From: Gavia stellata
Lineage: Eukaryota; Chordata; Aves; Gaviiformes; Gaviidae
Length of the DNA stretch: 64,000 nucleotides
Direction: 5' to 3'
Assembly (NCBI RefSeq): GCF_030936135.1
Contig: NC_082617.1
Coordinates: 2,662,001-2,726,000 of the forward strand
A program made the translations under genes and the position numbers. The notes under the pieces were generated by a model. That model saw only the letters and a program-made list of their open reading frames with translations. It was not told the origin of the DNA and ran no database searches. Below are positions 23,436 to 34,605 of this stretch, piece after piece. Position 1 is the stretch's first letter. Every line of letters starts with the position of its first letter.

Positions 23436-25390
23436 CCCCCCCAGGATGTCCCCTCCCCATGGCAGCCAGGGGCAAGGCAGTCTGCTCCCCCCGCTTTGGG
23501 GTGCCGGAGGTCCCCAAAGCCCCACGGGGGTGGGTGCAGCCCGCACACCGGGGTTGTGGCAGGGGCAGCAGCAGCACAAGGCGATATTTTGGCTGGGAAC
23601 GTGAGCAGGGGCTGATTTCCATGGTCCTGTCCCCCATGTCCCCACCTGCCCGATGGGCCATGCTGGAGGGACATCCCCTCGTGGGACACCTCTTGGTGCC
23701 AGCGCTGCCCCTGCCCTATTCTCCTGCTCCCCCCAGGTGCTTCCCCGGCTTTTTTGGCAGATGCCGCAGCCTGAGCCGATGATTTCGGAGGCTGGTTGGC
23801 GGTGACACCAGGACCGTGTCCCCAGCTGCAAGTGCCAGCCCTGCATCACCCTGCCTGCATCGCCCTGTCACTCGCACAGGTACCCCATGGCCGTGCTTGG
23901 GCCCCCGGCTCGGACAGGGGCTGGCGGTGGCCCCACTGCCCTGCTCGGGTCCCCGTCCTCACACGCCGTCAGGCTCCCCCAGCACCGTGGGGGTCCCACG
24001 CAGGTCTGTCCCACGTCCCCACCGTAACCGTGAGCTGTCACCCTCTGCTCCGGCCGTGCTCCCCAGCATCCACCTCTGTCCTTGCAGCTCGGGAGGGGTT
24101 TAGAAACCCCATTGCATGAGTAGGGCGAGCATCTCTCCGGGGCACATTTCGAGCCCTCCTTCCACCCTCCCTTGGTTTCCTGCTGCGTTTCGGAGACTTC
24201 CTGCCCCCTCTGTGCCCTCCCGGCCGCCCCCGGGGTGCTGGGGATGGCTCACACTCCTTTCCAATGACAGCAATACGGTTTTTTCTGGGCTGTTGAGGTT
24301 TGTCGGGTGGTGGCTGGGAGCTTTTTGCTCCCCTCGTTGTTTCTTTTAGGGTTTTTGGGGGGCTTTTTTTTTTAATGGCGTTCAACTGTGCCACTAGGGA
24401 GAAGCTCTTGCCTTGCAAAAACTTGAACTAGCCAGAAAAACATCTTTTCTCACGGCTGCTCCCGAAACGCCTGCCTGAGCTCCTTCAGAGGGGACCTCCG
24501 GCTCGGGGTCAGCCCTGCCGCCCTTCCCGACCCTGAGAGCAGCTCCCAGCCGCTCCGTACCGGCAGCCATCCTCCACCTGAGCTCCTGTGCCTTCGTGAC
24601 ACAGAAATCCCCACATTTGCAAGGATTTGTTAGGCAAATCCTCCCCCACCCACCGCAGCGGAGTCATGTCCGGCCGCCCAGCACGGGGTCGGGGAGACTT
24701 CGTGGGTCCGGGCTGGGGGGACCCTGCTCAGAGCATCCCCTCCCCATCGAGATGCGGGGACCTTCATGTGCATCGCAGCCAAGGTGGGATCTGCGCTACG
24801 ATGCTCCAAAACACCCCCAATTATTTCCCCCCCCGCCTTTTTTTGGTCCTGGGCAACTGCTGTCACAGGGAGCAGGTTCCAGCTGGGGGTTTATCCAAAA
24901 ATAGGAGCTTGACCGGCAAGAGGTCGCTTCGGGGCAGCTCTGGCTTTGCCAAATGGGCTTGTTTTTCGGGGAAAAGCTTTCTCCAAGTTGTGCAAGTGCA
25001 GGTGAGAGGCGGCGGGGGGGTCGGGGCGCGTTCCTTAGGGCTAAAGGAAAGTTGAGCTGCAGGTGGAGGTGAGGAGGAGCTGCAGCGATGAGCCTTTGCA
25101 CCGCCGGGTATGGGAAAAAACCCCACTGCTTCCTTCTTCTCTCTCTTAACGCAGCTGATGGAAGAAGTGGTTTTTCCCCGGGGAGTTTTTGTGCAGCGAG
25201 GGCTTGGGGTACCCACACCGTCTCTTCCAGAGGTCGGTCCCGCAGCGGCCGTCCAGCCTGGCCTGGCCGTCTCCACAACCCCACATCCCTCTGCCGTGGG
25301 GCTGGGGGCTGCGGGGGGGTCAAAAGCCGCAGCGGGGTCGGGGTGGCTGGGGGCAGTGGAGCAGGAGCTCAGGGACAGACAAATCAACTA

Positions 25391-25469
25391 CTCTGGACTT
25401 GCTATTTTTTTCCAAACTCACTATTTTTTTATGGACTCACTATTTTTTCTCAGATTCACTCTATTTTCT
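25391..25469 (+). repeat. Short tandem repeat, ACTCACTATTTTTTT-like unit
   Basis: About four degenerate copies of a roughly 20-base unit built on GGACTCACTATTTTTT lie head to tail. No gene overlaps it. Confidence 0.6.
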
Positions 25470-28400
25470 GCTCTCCCCGTTCTCTCTGCTGGTAAGGAAC
25501 CTCGTCCCCGAGCCGCACCGGCACGCAGTCAGCCCCAATAACCTCTTCCCAGCATGACCACTTTGACCTTTACTGGTGACAGGCTCGGGGCTAATTACAC
25601 CCCAGAGGGTAGGGATGTTTTGCCCAAACTCAGGGCTTTCAAGGCTGCGCAGGCGATGAGCTCATCCCGCTGCCCCATCCCCGTCCCGCTGTGGCCGCCC
25701 GGGGTTACGTGTTTCTTTGCATGATGCCGCCGTGACGGCAACCACCGAGGAGGGTTTTTGAGCAAGAGGGGGAGAGAAACCGGCCGGCGGCGGCCGTCCC
25801 GCAGCACGGGGAGAAGGAAGTGCCGCCGTGGGCCACTCCTCCTCGCCATTTCCTCTCCACGGTCGGGTTTTTATACAGATGAGAGAGAGAGGGGCAGAGG
25901 AGCAGCTGGCCCGTCCAAGGCCGGAGGCTGGGCTCGGCGGCCGAAAGGGAGCACCGGCGGCTGGTCCCGAGGGAGACGCTGTAGGTAACTGTGCTTGGTT
26001 TGCCTTCCCCATCCTGCTCCCCACCCCACGGGGGGTCACCGGGGCACCCCTCGGCCACTTCGAGCTCCATCCCCGCCACCACCTCCTGCTCGTCCCCAGT
26101 AGCCCCTTTCTGCCAAAAACCACTCCAGTTTCACGGGAACTCTCCTGTTCCCACGGGTTTCGGATGCTCCGGGCTCTTCCTCTCCGCTTGCTGCCCTTCC
26201 CATCGGTCTCAGTCTTTGGCGCTCAGCGAAAAGTTTGAGCTGGGAGCGGGGCCGGTGGGGTTTGGTGGTAAGCAGGCTTTCGGGGCGGCGCAGGGGTTTT
26301 GCATTGCCTGGCTGCCACCCTCGCGCCGTGCTTTCGGGGAGGGCAAACACCTGCGTGCCACGAGCTCAAGCCACGAAGCAAACCGTGTTTCTCAGCTTGT
26401 TTCTAAGTGGTGCCCCGGGGAGCTGTAACTCGGGGTGCCGGGGCCGTGCTGGCCTCTGCCACGATCCAGGATTTCCGCTCCTGGCCACTGATGCCCTTCG
26501 ATCCGTAGCCCCCTCCGTAACAGGCCGTTTTGCTCTGCTTTTCCCCCTGGAAACTCTCAGTTTTGGACAGAGGGGTTGGCTTTCAGTGACAGGATCAGCC
26601 TTTGGGATTTTCCAGCTGTTCCCTTTTCCCAGCACCTTTGCTAATCCAAAGAGGCAGAGTTTGGGGTGCAGCTCCCTCCTCTCCAATGCCATCCTTGGGA
26701 TTCAGCAGCCGGCACTTTTAACTGGCGTCGGGCCGACGTCTCCTGCAAACGGGACATTTTCTACCTGCGAAGGCTGTCTGCCCAGGGGCTGCCCCATCCC
26801 GCTCCCCTCCCAGCACGGCTGCCTCCGGCTGCCCATGCGGACTCAGCTGTTGTGGAAACCTTGTTTTGGCAGGAGCAGGGTGACGCACGAATGCAAATGT
26901 TAGGGGAAAAGCTAAAGGAGGAAAGCTGGAGGTTTCTCAGGAGCGTTTCCAAGAGCTAAGTGCAAGTCTTCCCGTGGTGCGGCCAGACTCGGCGTGGAGC
27001 AGGGACTAACGGTGTCTACACGAGCACTTGTGATGCTGCGGACCTAATTGCAAGGTTCTTTTTCCTATCGTTTTCACCAAACATCTAATTAAGCTGCCGA
27101 AAGCGCATCTCTGCAGGCTGGCAGCACCGCTGGGCTGGCACAGCCGCCTGCCCCGGCCCCGATCCAACATTGAGCAAGCGGGGGCTGCTCTTACAAAATT
27201 CGATTCCTATGTAAATACCAGCAGGTATTAGGAACTGAGTCACAGTATTAACAGGATTATTATATGCGTGACTGGACAGATTTCTTGCTGAGGATGGGAT
27301 TTGGTCCCTCCACCCTGCCTCGCTCGGCTCATCTGGAGGGTTGGGCATCCCGTGCTGGTGGGATAGAAGTGCTGTTCGGACTCTCGGCTTTTGGGAAAGA
27401 GGGTCTGGAGCATCTCCCGGCTAATGAATGCTCAGTCGTCGCCTGTTTCCATCGGTCTCGCAGGGGCCTTGGGCTCCCCACATGGACACAGTGGTGGTAG
27501 GAGAGTCGGCTCTGGGCTGCGAGGAGCCGAACCGCTTCGTGCTTCGTCCGGGGCTACGGGCAGGGGCAGGGTGGGGTGGTACCCTGCTGCGTAACAGCAG
27601 CATCCACGGGCGAGTGTTTGGGATGGCTCATATTTCCCTACCAGCATCCCTCTGGTCCCTAAACCTTTTGGCATAAACTCCCACAGCTCCCCCCTGGCAT
27701 TTAATCAATCCCCCTCTACACCTCCTGTGAGGTTGGGGCTGAGGAAGCTTCGCCACGTGTTTGTGTTGATGCGTGTTATGGCCCGGAGGGTGGTCCTGGC
27801 CCCAGGCTGAGCTCTGCAGTGTCCCCGCTCCCCGGGGACCGCAGCCCACCCTGGTCTGCGCCACGGGGGCTGCTCCCCAGCAGCTTTGGGGACAGCTGTC
27901 CCGTTGAGGACCTTCAGGCATTGTGTGAGCAAGGCAAAGCATGTGAGATGGGGACAAGCCAGGATGTGACCCCAGGGCAGTCTGGGGACAGCCCAGGGTC
28001 CCCAGTGGCATCCCTGGTGGTGGCATCCCGGGTGGCAGTGGCCCCCAGCCCTCCTGCCCGGTGCTGCCTGCGCGCTTGCTTGCAGGAATCTCGTCTGGCT
28101 GGTTTTGCTCTGGGCATGGCCAAATCCTGCACGCAGTCAGCAATTAGCACTCGGGGCTGATAGCGCTGGGGGAGCCGCTCGCCCCGGCTTGGTTCCCATG
28201 ACGAGCCGGCTGCCGGCACATGGTCCAGAAATCAACTTGTCCCCGGGGCGGGGGTGAAGGTTTCACTCGGCGTGTCCTGGCGTTTCGGAGGAGCTGGAAA
28301 AGGAGTGGGGCAAAGCAAGGAGGTGGCCAAGAGCGTTTCCCAGTGCCTGCGACTCCTCGTACAGCTTCCCCAGCCGCCCTTCCGCTCGCTGCGTGCCGGC

Positions 28401-29941
28401 GGGTGGCCGCCTGCGTCAGCCCCGCGGTGGGGAAAGTAAAACCTTTGCTGAAGCGTGACATTTTGCAGGTTGGTGACTTCCTGCTGAGCTCAAGCAAGTT
28501 AATAACAAACCCTTTGGGGACCTCCTCCTCCCCAGAGACGCGGTGCTTTTGGCAAAACCTGGGGTTGATTTTTCTGGGCGGCTGATGAAAGCAGCTTTCC
28601 TTGCCCTGCCCGTGCCAGCTTCCTGCTCTTGGCGTTGGCAATGTCACGGCGGCAAACTGTCCCTTGCGTCAGCGCTGCTGCGGTCCGGAGGCGGCGGGGG
28701 AATGCCCTCCCACTGTGACACAGCTTCTGCCGCCACTGCCTTCGTGCCAGGCAGGGCCGGAGCCGTTCCCGTTCCCGGTACTGCAGCACGTGGAGGTGGT
28801 TGGGCGTGGGGTCCTGTGCCGCGTGGCTGCATCCAGGCCCGGAGAGCTGTTTTTTCCCAGGGGCTTCCCTGCCAGGTCCGTGCCTCTTGTCATCACATCC
28901 CGCTGCCGGAGCACGGCCTCTCCTCTTCCTCCTTGTTCGCCAACTGAGGTTTGTCCATGCGTTCTCCATGCAGTTATTCCCAGGGATGCTCATGTCCCTG
29001 CACTCTCCTGCACGGCTCCGTGGTCTCGTGTGGGAAGGACACAGCGGCTGCTGTGTGTCCAGGGGTGCGAGTGTGTGGGCACACAGGGCAGGGAAGGACC
29101 GTGGGAGTCAGACGGTCAGGGTGCTGTGGGGCAGCCCCGCTCCTCTCCCCACAGCCATGGGCTGCTGCCAGGCTTAGTCACAACCACATCAGTTCTCTGC
29201 AACCCATCTGAGCCCATCCCTGTCTGGGGGCAGCCTGGGGAGCTGCAGGCTGAGCGCCGGCCGGATGCTGCCCTCGCCTTCTCTCGCTGCCGGTAGTGAC
29301 CCGTATTCCCTGGCATACCCCTCGGCACAGCCGGGAAAAATCCTCCCCCCCCGGCAGATGCCGTGCCACCACAACCTGCACGATCCGAGCGTTTCCGCAG
29401 CAAGTTTCTCCCATGCACATTCCCACACCCCAAAAGGTCTCCGTGGGTGTACGAATGACTGTTTCCTATGGGGTGTGTACGTGCGTGTGTGCGTATGCCG
29501 GTGCAGAGGTGTGGTTTTGTGTCTTGCTTAAATTTAGCAGATGTAAGGAAACAGGACTGGGCAGCTCTGGTTCAGAGCATGGGTCTGTCTGCCCGGTGTC
29601 CTGCCTCTTGCTCACGGCAGCATGTAGCAGAGCCACCGGCTTTGGCTCCAGCCAGCTCCGAGCTTTCCTTCTGTATGTGAAGGCAGGGTTGGTTTTGTGA
29701 TATGCATTGATTTGCCTTTATTTACACTGAATTTCAGCTGTAGTTTTGGATGTCTAGAGCATCATCCAGAAAGTTAGCTTAGGTCCGAAAGTTTCTCTCT
29801 GCCGCATTGCCATTGCTGATTGCTACAGGTAATCGTTCTGCCCATTAGAAAGTGGGATAGCTGTCTAATTTGACTGTTATTGGTCACTTTCTGATCTTAC
29901 AAAGATTAATTGTACCTTGTCCTTTTTTTTTAAGAAGGAAG

Positions 29942-30280
29942 ATGATGTGAATGGGCTATAAGAACCAGAAGAGATGGATGGAGAGCTGCCCTGCACTCAG
30001 GTGGATGGAGAAGTGTCCGCTGCCACGGAGGATCTGGGAGGAGAGATGCCCTGTGCCGAGAGCGATACTGAAGGAGACGATGTGTCCTGTGCCGAGAGCG
30101 ATGCAGAAGGAGAGATGCCCTGTGCTGAGAGCAACACAAAAGAAGAGGCGCCTTGTGCTGAGAGCAGTGTGGAAGGAGAGATGCCCGGCACTGAGAGCGA
30201 TGGGGAAGGGGAAATGCCCTGTGCCGAGAGCGATGCAAAAGGAGAGGCATCTTGCTGTGAGAGTGATGGGGAAGAAGTAG
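29942..30280 (+). other. Upstream frames overlapping the TOR4A start: ATG ATG TGA, then a 109-codon frame
   Basis: Seven bases after the presumed exon start there is a minimal upstream frame (ATG ATG TGA, 29942-29950). A second ATG at 29951 follows at once. It opens a 109-codon frame that begins 23 bases before the TOR4A start and overlaps its first 307 coding bases in another phase. Because the underlying repeat unit is 33 bp, this frame also yields an 11-residue repeat, here basic (CPVPRAMQKER). It may lower TOR4A translation; there is no evidence that a protein is made. Confidence 0.35.
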
Positions 30281-31545
30281 CGGATACTGAAATCCCTGCT
30301 GCTTCCAAGAAAATGTCTTCTATTTCTTCTCCCTTGCGGGCAATCATCCGCCTGCGAAGACGATACCGGGTGCAAAAGAAAGGCCGTCTGCATTTAGAGC
30401 TCCCTCGAGAAAAGTCTTCAGAGCTTGTCCATACGAGGCTGCTTCAAAGGCAGCTTTCCTTGAACCGAACTAGCCTGTATGGCCCTTCCATGTCCTTCTT
30501 TAATCAGACCAGCTTTGAAACTTCCCAGTACTTCACCTTTGACACATCTGTGGAGCAGTATGCTATGAAAAAGTGCAGGCGGAAAAAGAATCGAAGGAAA
30601 TCTAGGATAGTCCTTTATCCAGATAAAACAAAAAGATACCTTCCAACAGAGGAGAAGAGCAAGGCAAAACGCTGCCTCCTCTTGCTCATTGTCATTATCT
30701 TCTTCCAGATTCTCAATGCAATAGAGAACCTGGATGATAACCTCCAAAAATATGACCTAGATAGTTTGGAGAAAACAATGCACCGGGAAGTATTTGGGCA
30801 GAAGGTTGCTGTGGAAAGTATTATGGAATTACTGAAAGACTACCTTGCTACCCACATACACAACAAGCCTCTAGTAATCTCTTTAAATGGCCCAACAGGA
30901 GTTGGGAAGAGTCATGTTGGCTGGCTGCTAGCCAAACATTTTCGTTCCGTCATGGACAATGACTTTGTGCTTCAGTACTTTGTTATGCATCACTGCCCCA
31001 ACGGGGTGGCTCCTCTTACTTGTGAAATAGATTTGTCTAAGAAGATTTCTGACATGGTTACGAGAGCCGAAATAGAAGAGAAGATACCGTTGTTTATTCT
31101 GGATGAGGTTGAACTCATGTCTCCAGTCCTGCTGGATACTCTCAGCCGATTCTTTGAACCCAATCAAACCAACGAGTTCCTCAATGCCATCTACATTTTA
31201 ATAAGCAACATAGGAGGTGGTGAAATAACCAAGTTTGTTACCCAGAATGCATCCGCTGAGCTTCTGCATCAGCAAAGGGGAGTTGAAGAACTGCTGAGCA
31301 TCATCCAGCCTGTACTGATCGATGCCCACCCTCTCTGGAAATCTGCGGACATCATCCCATTTGTTCTTCTGGAGAAGACTCACGTCATAAACTGCTTCCT
31401 AGAGGAGATGAGGAGGGAAGGGCTGTATCCCGACCAGAAGCTTATTGAAAACTTAGCGAGTCAGCTTAGTTACTACACTACAGGGGACAAGCAGTACTCC
31501 AGGATGGGCTGCAAGCAGGTTGTGGCCAAAGTCAACTTGCTGTAG
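29974..31545 (+). CDS. TOR4A: Torsin-4A (TOR4A), AAA+ ATPase with acidic repeat extension
   Basis: Torsin-4A is a membrane-anchored AAA+ protein of the torsin/Clp group, acting in the ER and nuclear envelope lumen. The coding region is one exon of 523 codons. Residues 23-100 are seven acidic 11-12-residue repeats (GEMPCAESDxE type). Basic segments around 121-131 (LRAIIRLRRR) and 199-233 (RKSRIVLYPDKTKRYLP) lead to a hydrophobic anchor at 234-249. The AAA+ core follows: Walker A GPTGVGKS at 306-313, Walker B LFILDEVE at 373-380, a sensor-1 region near ILISN (408-412), and the torsin-type C-terminal GCK at 512-514. Walker A keeps the usual lysine-serine, as in human TOR4A, unlike the GKN of torsin-1. 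Human TOR4A is 423 aa; the extra length is mostly the repeat. The start at 29974 has G at -3 and +4; M114 is a possible alternative start after the repeats. A splice acceptor (tttttaag) precedes at about 29934, implying a 5' non-coding exon. Confidence 0.95.
   Translation: MDGELPCTQVDGEVSAATEDLGGEMPCAESDTEGDDVSCAESDAEGEMPCAESNTKEEAPCAESSVEGEMPGTESDGEGEMPCAESDAKGEASCCESDGEEVADTEIPAASKKMSSISSPLRAIIRLRRRYRVQKKGRLHLELPREKSSELVHTRLLQRQLSLNRTSLYGPSMSFFNQTSFETSQYFTFDTSVEQYAMKKCRRKKNRRKSRIVLYPDKTKRYLPTEEKSKAKRCLLLLIVIIFFQILNAIENLDDNLQKYDLDSLEKTMHREVFGQKVAVESIMELLKDYLATHIHNKPLVISLNGPTGVGKSHVGWLLAKHFRSVMDNDFVLQYFVMHHCPNGVAPLTCEIDLSKKISDMVTRAEIEEKIPLFILDEVELMSPVLLDTLSRFFEPNQTNEFLNAIYILISNIGGGEITKFVTQNASAELLHQQRGVEELLSIIQPVLIDAHPLWKSADIIPFVLLEKTHVINCFLEEMRREGLYPDQKLIENLASQLSYYTTGDKQYSRMGCKQVVAKVNLL
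30040..30273 (+). repeat. In-frame 33-bp coding minisatellite in TOR4A
   Basis: Seven tandem units encode GEMPCAESDTE, GDDVSCAESDAE, GEMPCAESNTK, EEAPCAESSVE, GEMPGTESDGE, GEMPCAESDAK and GEASCCESDGE. Six units are 33 bp and one is 36 bp, so the frame is preserved. The array is absent from human TOR4A as I remember it, where about 25 residues precede the matching LRLRRR segment. Confidence 0.85.
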
Positions 31546-32793
31546 TGATTCACTGCAGACACCAAGTCCTGCTCTCAGGATTTGCAGAATTACGGGCTTA
31601 TGGAGGAGTACGTTACAGCAGGCTGCGGTCGAGGTGTCCTTTCTCAGGCCTGCACTGACTCTGTCCCGGTTGAAGTTGAGGGGTGGCAGCCTGGGATCCT
31701 CCGCAACATGGTCTCTGTTCTCCTCCAGATGCTTCACTTGTTCCTAATGTTCTGTGAATAAGGCACCGGCAACGAAGCCCAAGCAACCTCCCATTAATTG
31801 CGAGATGCTTTGTTCCTCACATGCTCATTTGGGATACTTTGTCATTAAGGAGCTGTGAGATGAGACCAGACGCTGCGGGATATAAACAGGGGGAGGAAAT
31901 AGTAACCGGGTTGCTGTCTCTGCAGGACACGTAGCCGTGTCTCACTCCTTCTCCAGGCTCACAGTCTCCATCTCTTTGCTTTTCTTGGTCCCGGCTGGTG
32001 TCGTGCAGAGCAGAGGCCACGCTGGACACCTGGGAGAATTGAGAGAATTTGTGGCTTCTCATTCCCAAAATGTGTGGGCAGTCAGAGCTCTTCTTTCTCC
32101 AGCTCCTACGTGACCGCGCGCCCCAGAGACTGCGTTTTGGACCCGTTCCTGAGTTCTTGCTCTTCTGAGCTCATACCTGAGCTCACCTTTGGCACCTCCA
32201 GCGAGATTTCTGCCCTGCAAGTCTGTTTGGGCTCGCCTTGAAGACTGCTCGGCGGTGCCAGCCAGTGCAGAAATAACCGCCGGATTGTTTCAGGTCTGGT
32301 GGTGGCAACTTGTCCTGAGAGCTCTTCTGCTTTTTGCTTCTGGGTACACTTTACCACACTCATTATCTAGAAAGCCTGAAATAGCAACTGACATATATTA
32401 AGCAACACACTTGAAAAGACCGTTTGGGCTGTCTGGGCCGAGTGCAGTGGGAATCCTGGGCTTGTTCCCAGTCCTGCAAGGCCAAGAAGAGGTTCTCTGC
32501 CATTGAGACCCCGGGGAGAACATGCTGCCTGGAAGCACCTCAGGAAAAGCACATGTCCTTGTTTTGAGCAGGCAAACTGAGCAGGTATTTATGACATTGC
32601 TTTTTCAAGTTTTGGTTTTGTGCCTAAATCCCATTCTACAATTTGCTGTGAATTATCATACACATAATCCTGTGGATTTTTGCACTGGTTGTTTGATTTG
32701 CCTCTTTCTAATAGTTGGTCTCCAAAGACTTCCGTCACAAAATCCTGCTTCCAGAGCTACTGTCAGGAATAAATCCAAACTATCCTAAATAAA
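31546..32793 (+). other. TOR4A 3' UTR with polyA signals
   Basis: No coding frame is recognised after the TOR4A stop. Two closely spaced AATAAA hexamers, at 32768-32773 and 32788-32793, are followed by a T-rich stretch and mark the likely transcript end, giving a 3' UTR of about 1.25 kb. Confidence 0.6.
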
Positions 32794-34454
32794 ATCATTC
32801 CAAGTCCATTTCCTTTATTTGACTGAAATGTCATTTTCCTCCCAAATTTACCTTCTGGACCGATGTAGCTGCACTACCACGCCTGTGTTTCCCAGTGACT
32901 CGGACTGGGAGCACGGGCTACAGCTTTGCTGTGTGTTTTTTGCAGACCACCTCGATGTGGGGGGTGTGTGTGCAGCCCCTCGGGGTACACTCATGGTCAG
33001 CCAGATCCAAAACCCACACAGTGCAGCAGTGCCAAAAGCTGTGTGCCACACAGCTCCTGCATCCCCCAGAGCTGCACAGGGGGGACTAGGCTGGAGACCA
33101 GGGAAGTGTGTCCTTGGCTGAGATGATGCTGGGCTGAAAAGCCTGTCCGTGGTTTCTCCTCTTGAAATTATCCAGTGGAGAAGCCTTCTTTGCCTGCAGA
33201 ATAGCCCATGAGCAGAGAGCAGGAAGGGCTGCTGCATGGTTTAGGGGAAGGGCTCTGAATGAAAATAAGCCACCTTCTAGGTGCAAGTGTCCACAAAAAG
33301 CAACATGTGTGAGCTGGTTTCCATAGCTCGGAGTGACTTTACTACCAGGACAGTTAATATGTTTTTATCCTACACAAGAAACAGAAACAAGTCGGAGATC
33401 AGGATTCCCCTCTTCTTCCAGCTGGGAGAGGGACAGAGGTTATTTCTGGTTTCTTCTACCAAGGTCTCTTGTTTCTGGGAGAGGAGCTCAAAGCCCAAGA
33501 GTATGACAGGAGAGGGAAGTGTCACCCACACTACCTGGGTTTGGGAGCTGCAAATGCCATCAGTGTCTATAGTGCCGGGGGGCTGCCGAAGCAGGCACCC
33601 ATGGGTGTTGGACTGCAGATGGCTTTTGTCGTGGCATCAGGACAGGCAGCAGTGCCGATGGCAGTGCTGCCTTCACAAGGGAGGGTTTCAGGCTTCCAAG
33701 GGTTGTACAAGGGGCTGTAGGTACTGTGGGGATGCCTGAGTTGTTTTGGAGGGGATTTAGACTTCGTTTTAGATGTCTGTACTTGCAGTCCACCCACAAG
33801 GTGTTCAGTTGTGCCAGAGGTCCCGGGGTGCCTCTGCACAAACCATCACCCTGTGCGAGAGGGGAGGGTGACTTCAAGTGGAGCTGAGCATCTGCAGAGC
33901 TTGTTTTCATCCCTCTAAGATTCACCTGCCCTAAACCTGCCTGAGTTTTGTTGAGGCACCAGCCCATGCCTTCATACCTGCCATGAGCTGCATGCTGGGT
34001 GGCTCTGGGGTCACCCTGAGCAGCTCAGCACCCTTAGGCTCAGCAGTGTAAGGCCACTCATGCCTCTGCTCAGGGAGGTCGGGGACATATTGCGCTGTCC
34101 TGCCTCCCCCTCCATCTCACTCCACTTCTGCATATCAGCTCCGTCCCAAAGCGAAGCTGTCTTGACTATTTTGCAAAAGGCATGGGGTGCACCTTGAAGA
34201 CCTACCAAGGTCTTTGCCTCCCACAAAGCTCCTCTCAGTGCTAAGAAGTGGGGCTCAGCTTTCTGCTGCATGAAGACCACCTCATCCCTCGGCCAGTGCT
34301 GGAGAGGACAGTCTGGCCAGTGCAGCACATGTACCAGCCTTCCCCACGTTCCCAGCCCACACGGCAGCTGGTACCTCTGGAGGCCTTCATCAGAAAGCAC
34401 AGGAACCTCCAGGCCATGGAGAGGACTTTCCCTGCCAGAAGATAAGGATGTATG

Positions 34455-34605
34455 GCCAGGTTGTCCCCAGTCCCAACCTGCCCCAGGACCCCGATCCCAG
34501 CTCAAATGGCTGTTCAGGTTGTCCCCAACCCCAGTCTCCCCCAGGATCCCAGCTTAGACATCTCTCCATACTGTCCCTGGCCCCAAGCTGCCCTGAGATC
34601 CTCTG
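34455..34605 (+). repeat. Degenerate tandem repeat, unit 52-58 bp
   Basis: Three consecutive segments each begin with a variant of CAGGTTGTCCCCAACCCCA and continue with CCCCAGGATCCCAGCT-like sequence (starts near 34457, 34515 and 34569). The copies are diverged. Confidence 0.55.

Larger units (their letters stand above)
17628..29934. other. ANAPC2-TOR4A interval without a recognised gene
   Basis: This 12.3 kb stretch contains many GC-driven open frames on both strands, but none resembles a protein I know. From about 19.6 to 26.4 kb it is GC-rich with C- and G-runs. A plus-strand AATAAA occurs near 18870-18880. It should contain the 5' non-coding exon and promoter of TOR4A, since that gene's coding exon appears to be preceded by a splice acceptor, but I cannot place them. 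Homologues of other human 9q34.3 genes such as NELFB or GRIN1 were looked for in the translations and not seen. Confidence 0.5.

Noticed and set aside
21764-23849. Several 200-320 codon frames on both strands
   Set aside because: They are GC- and repeat-driven, overlap each other on both strands, and have no recognisable domains or splice structure.
29956-30393. Open minus-strand frames opposite the TOR4A N-terminus
   Set aside because: They are mirror products of the 33-bp coding repeat, which keeps every frame open.
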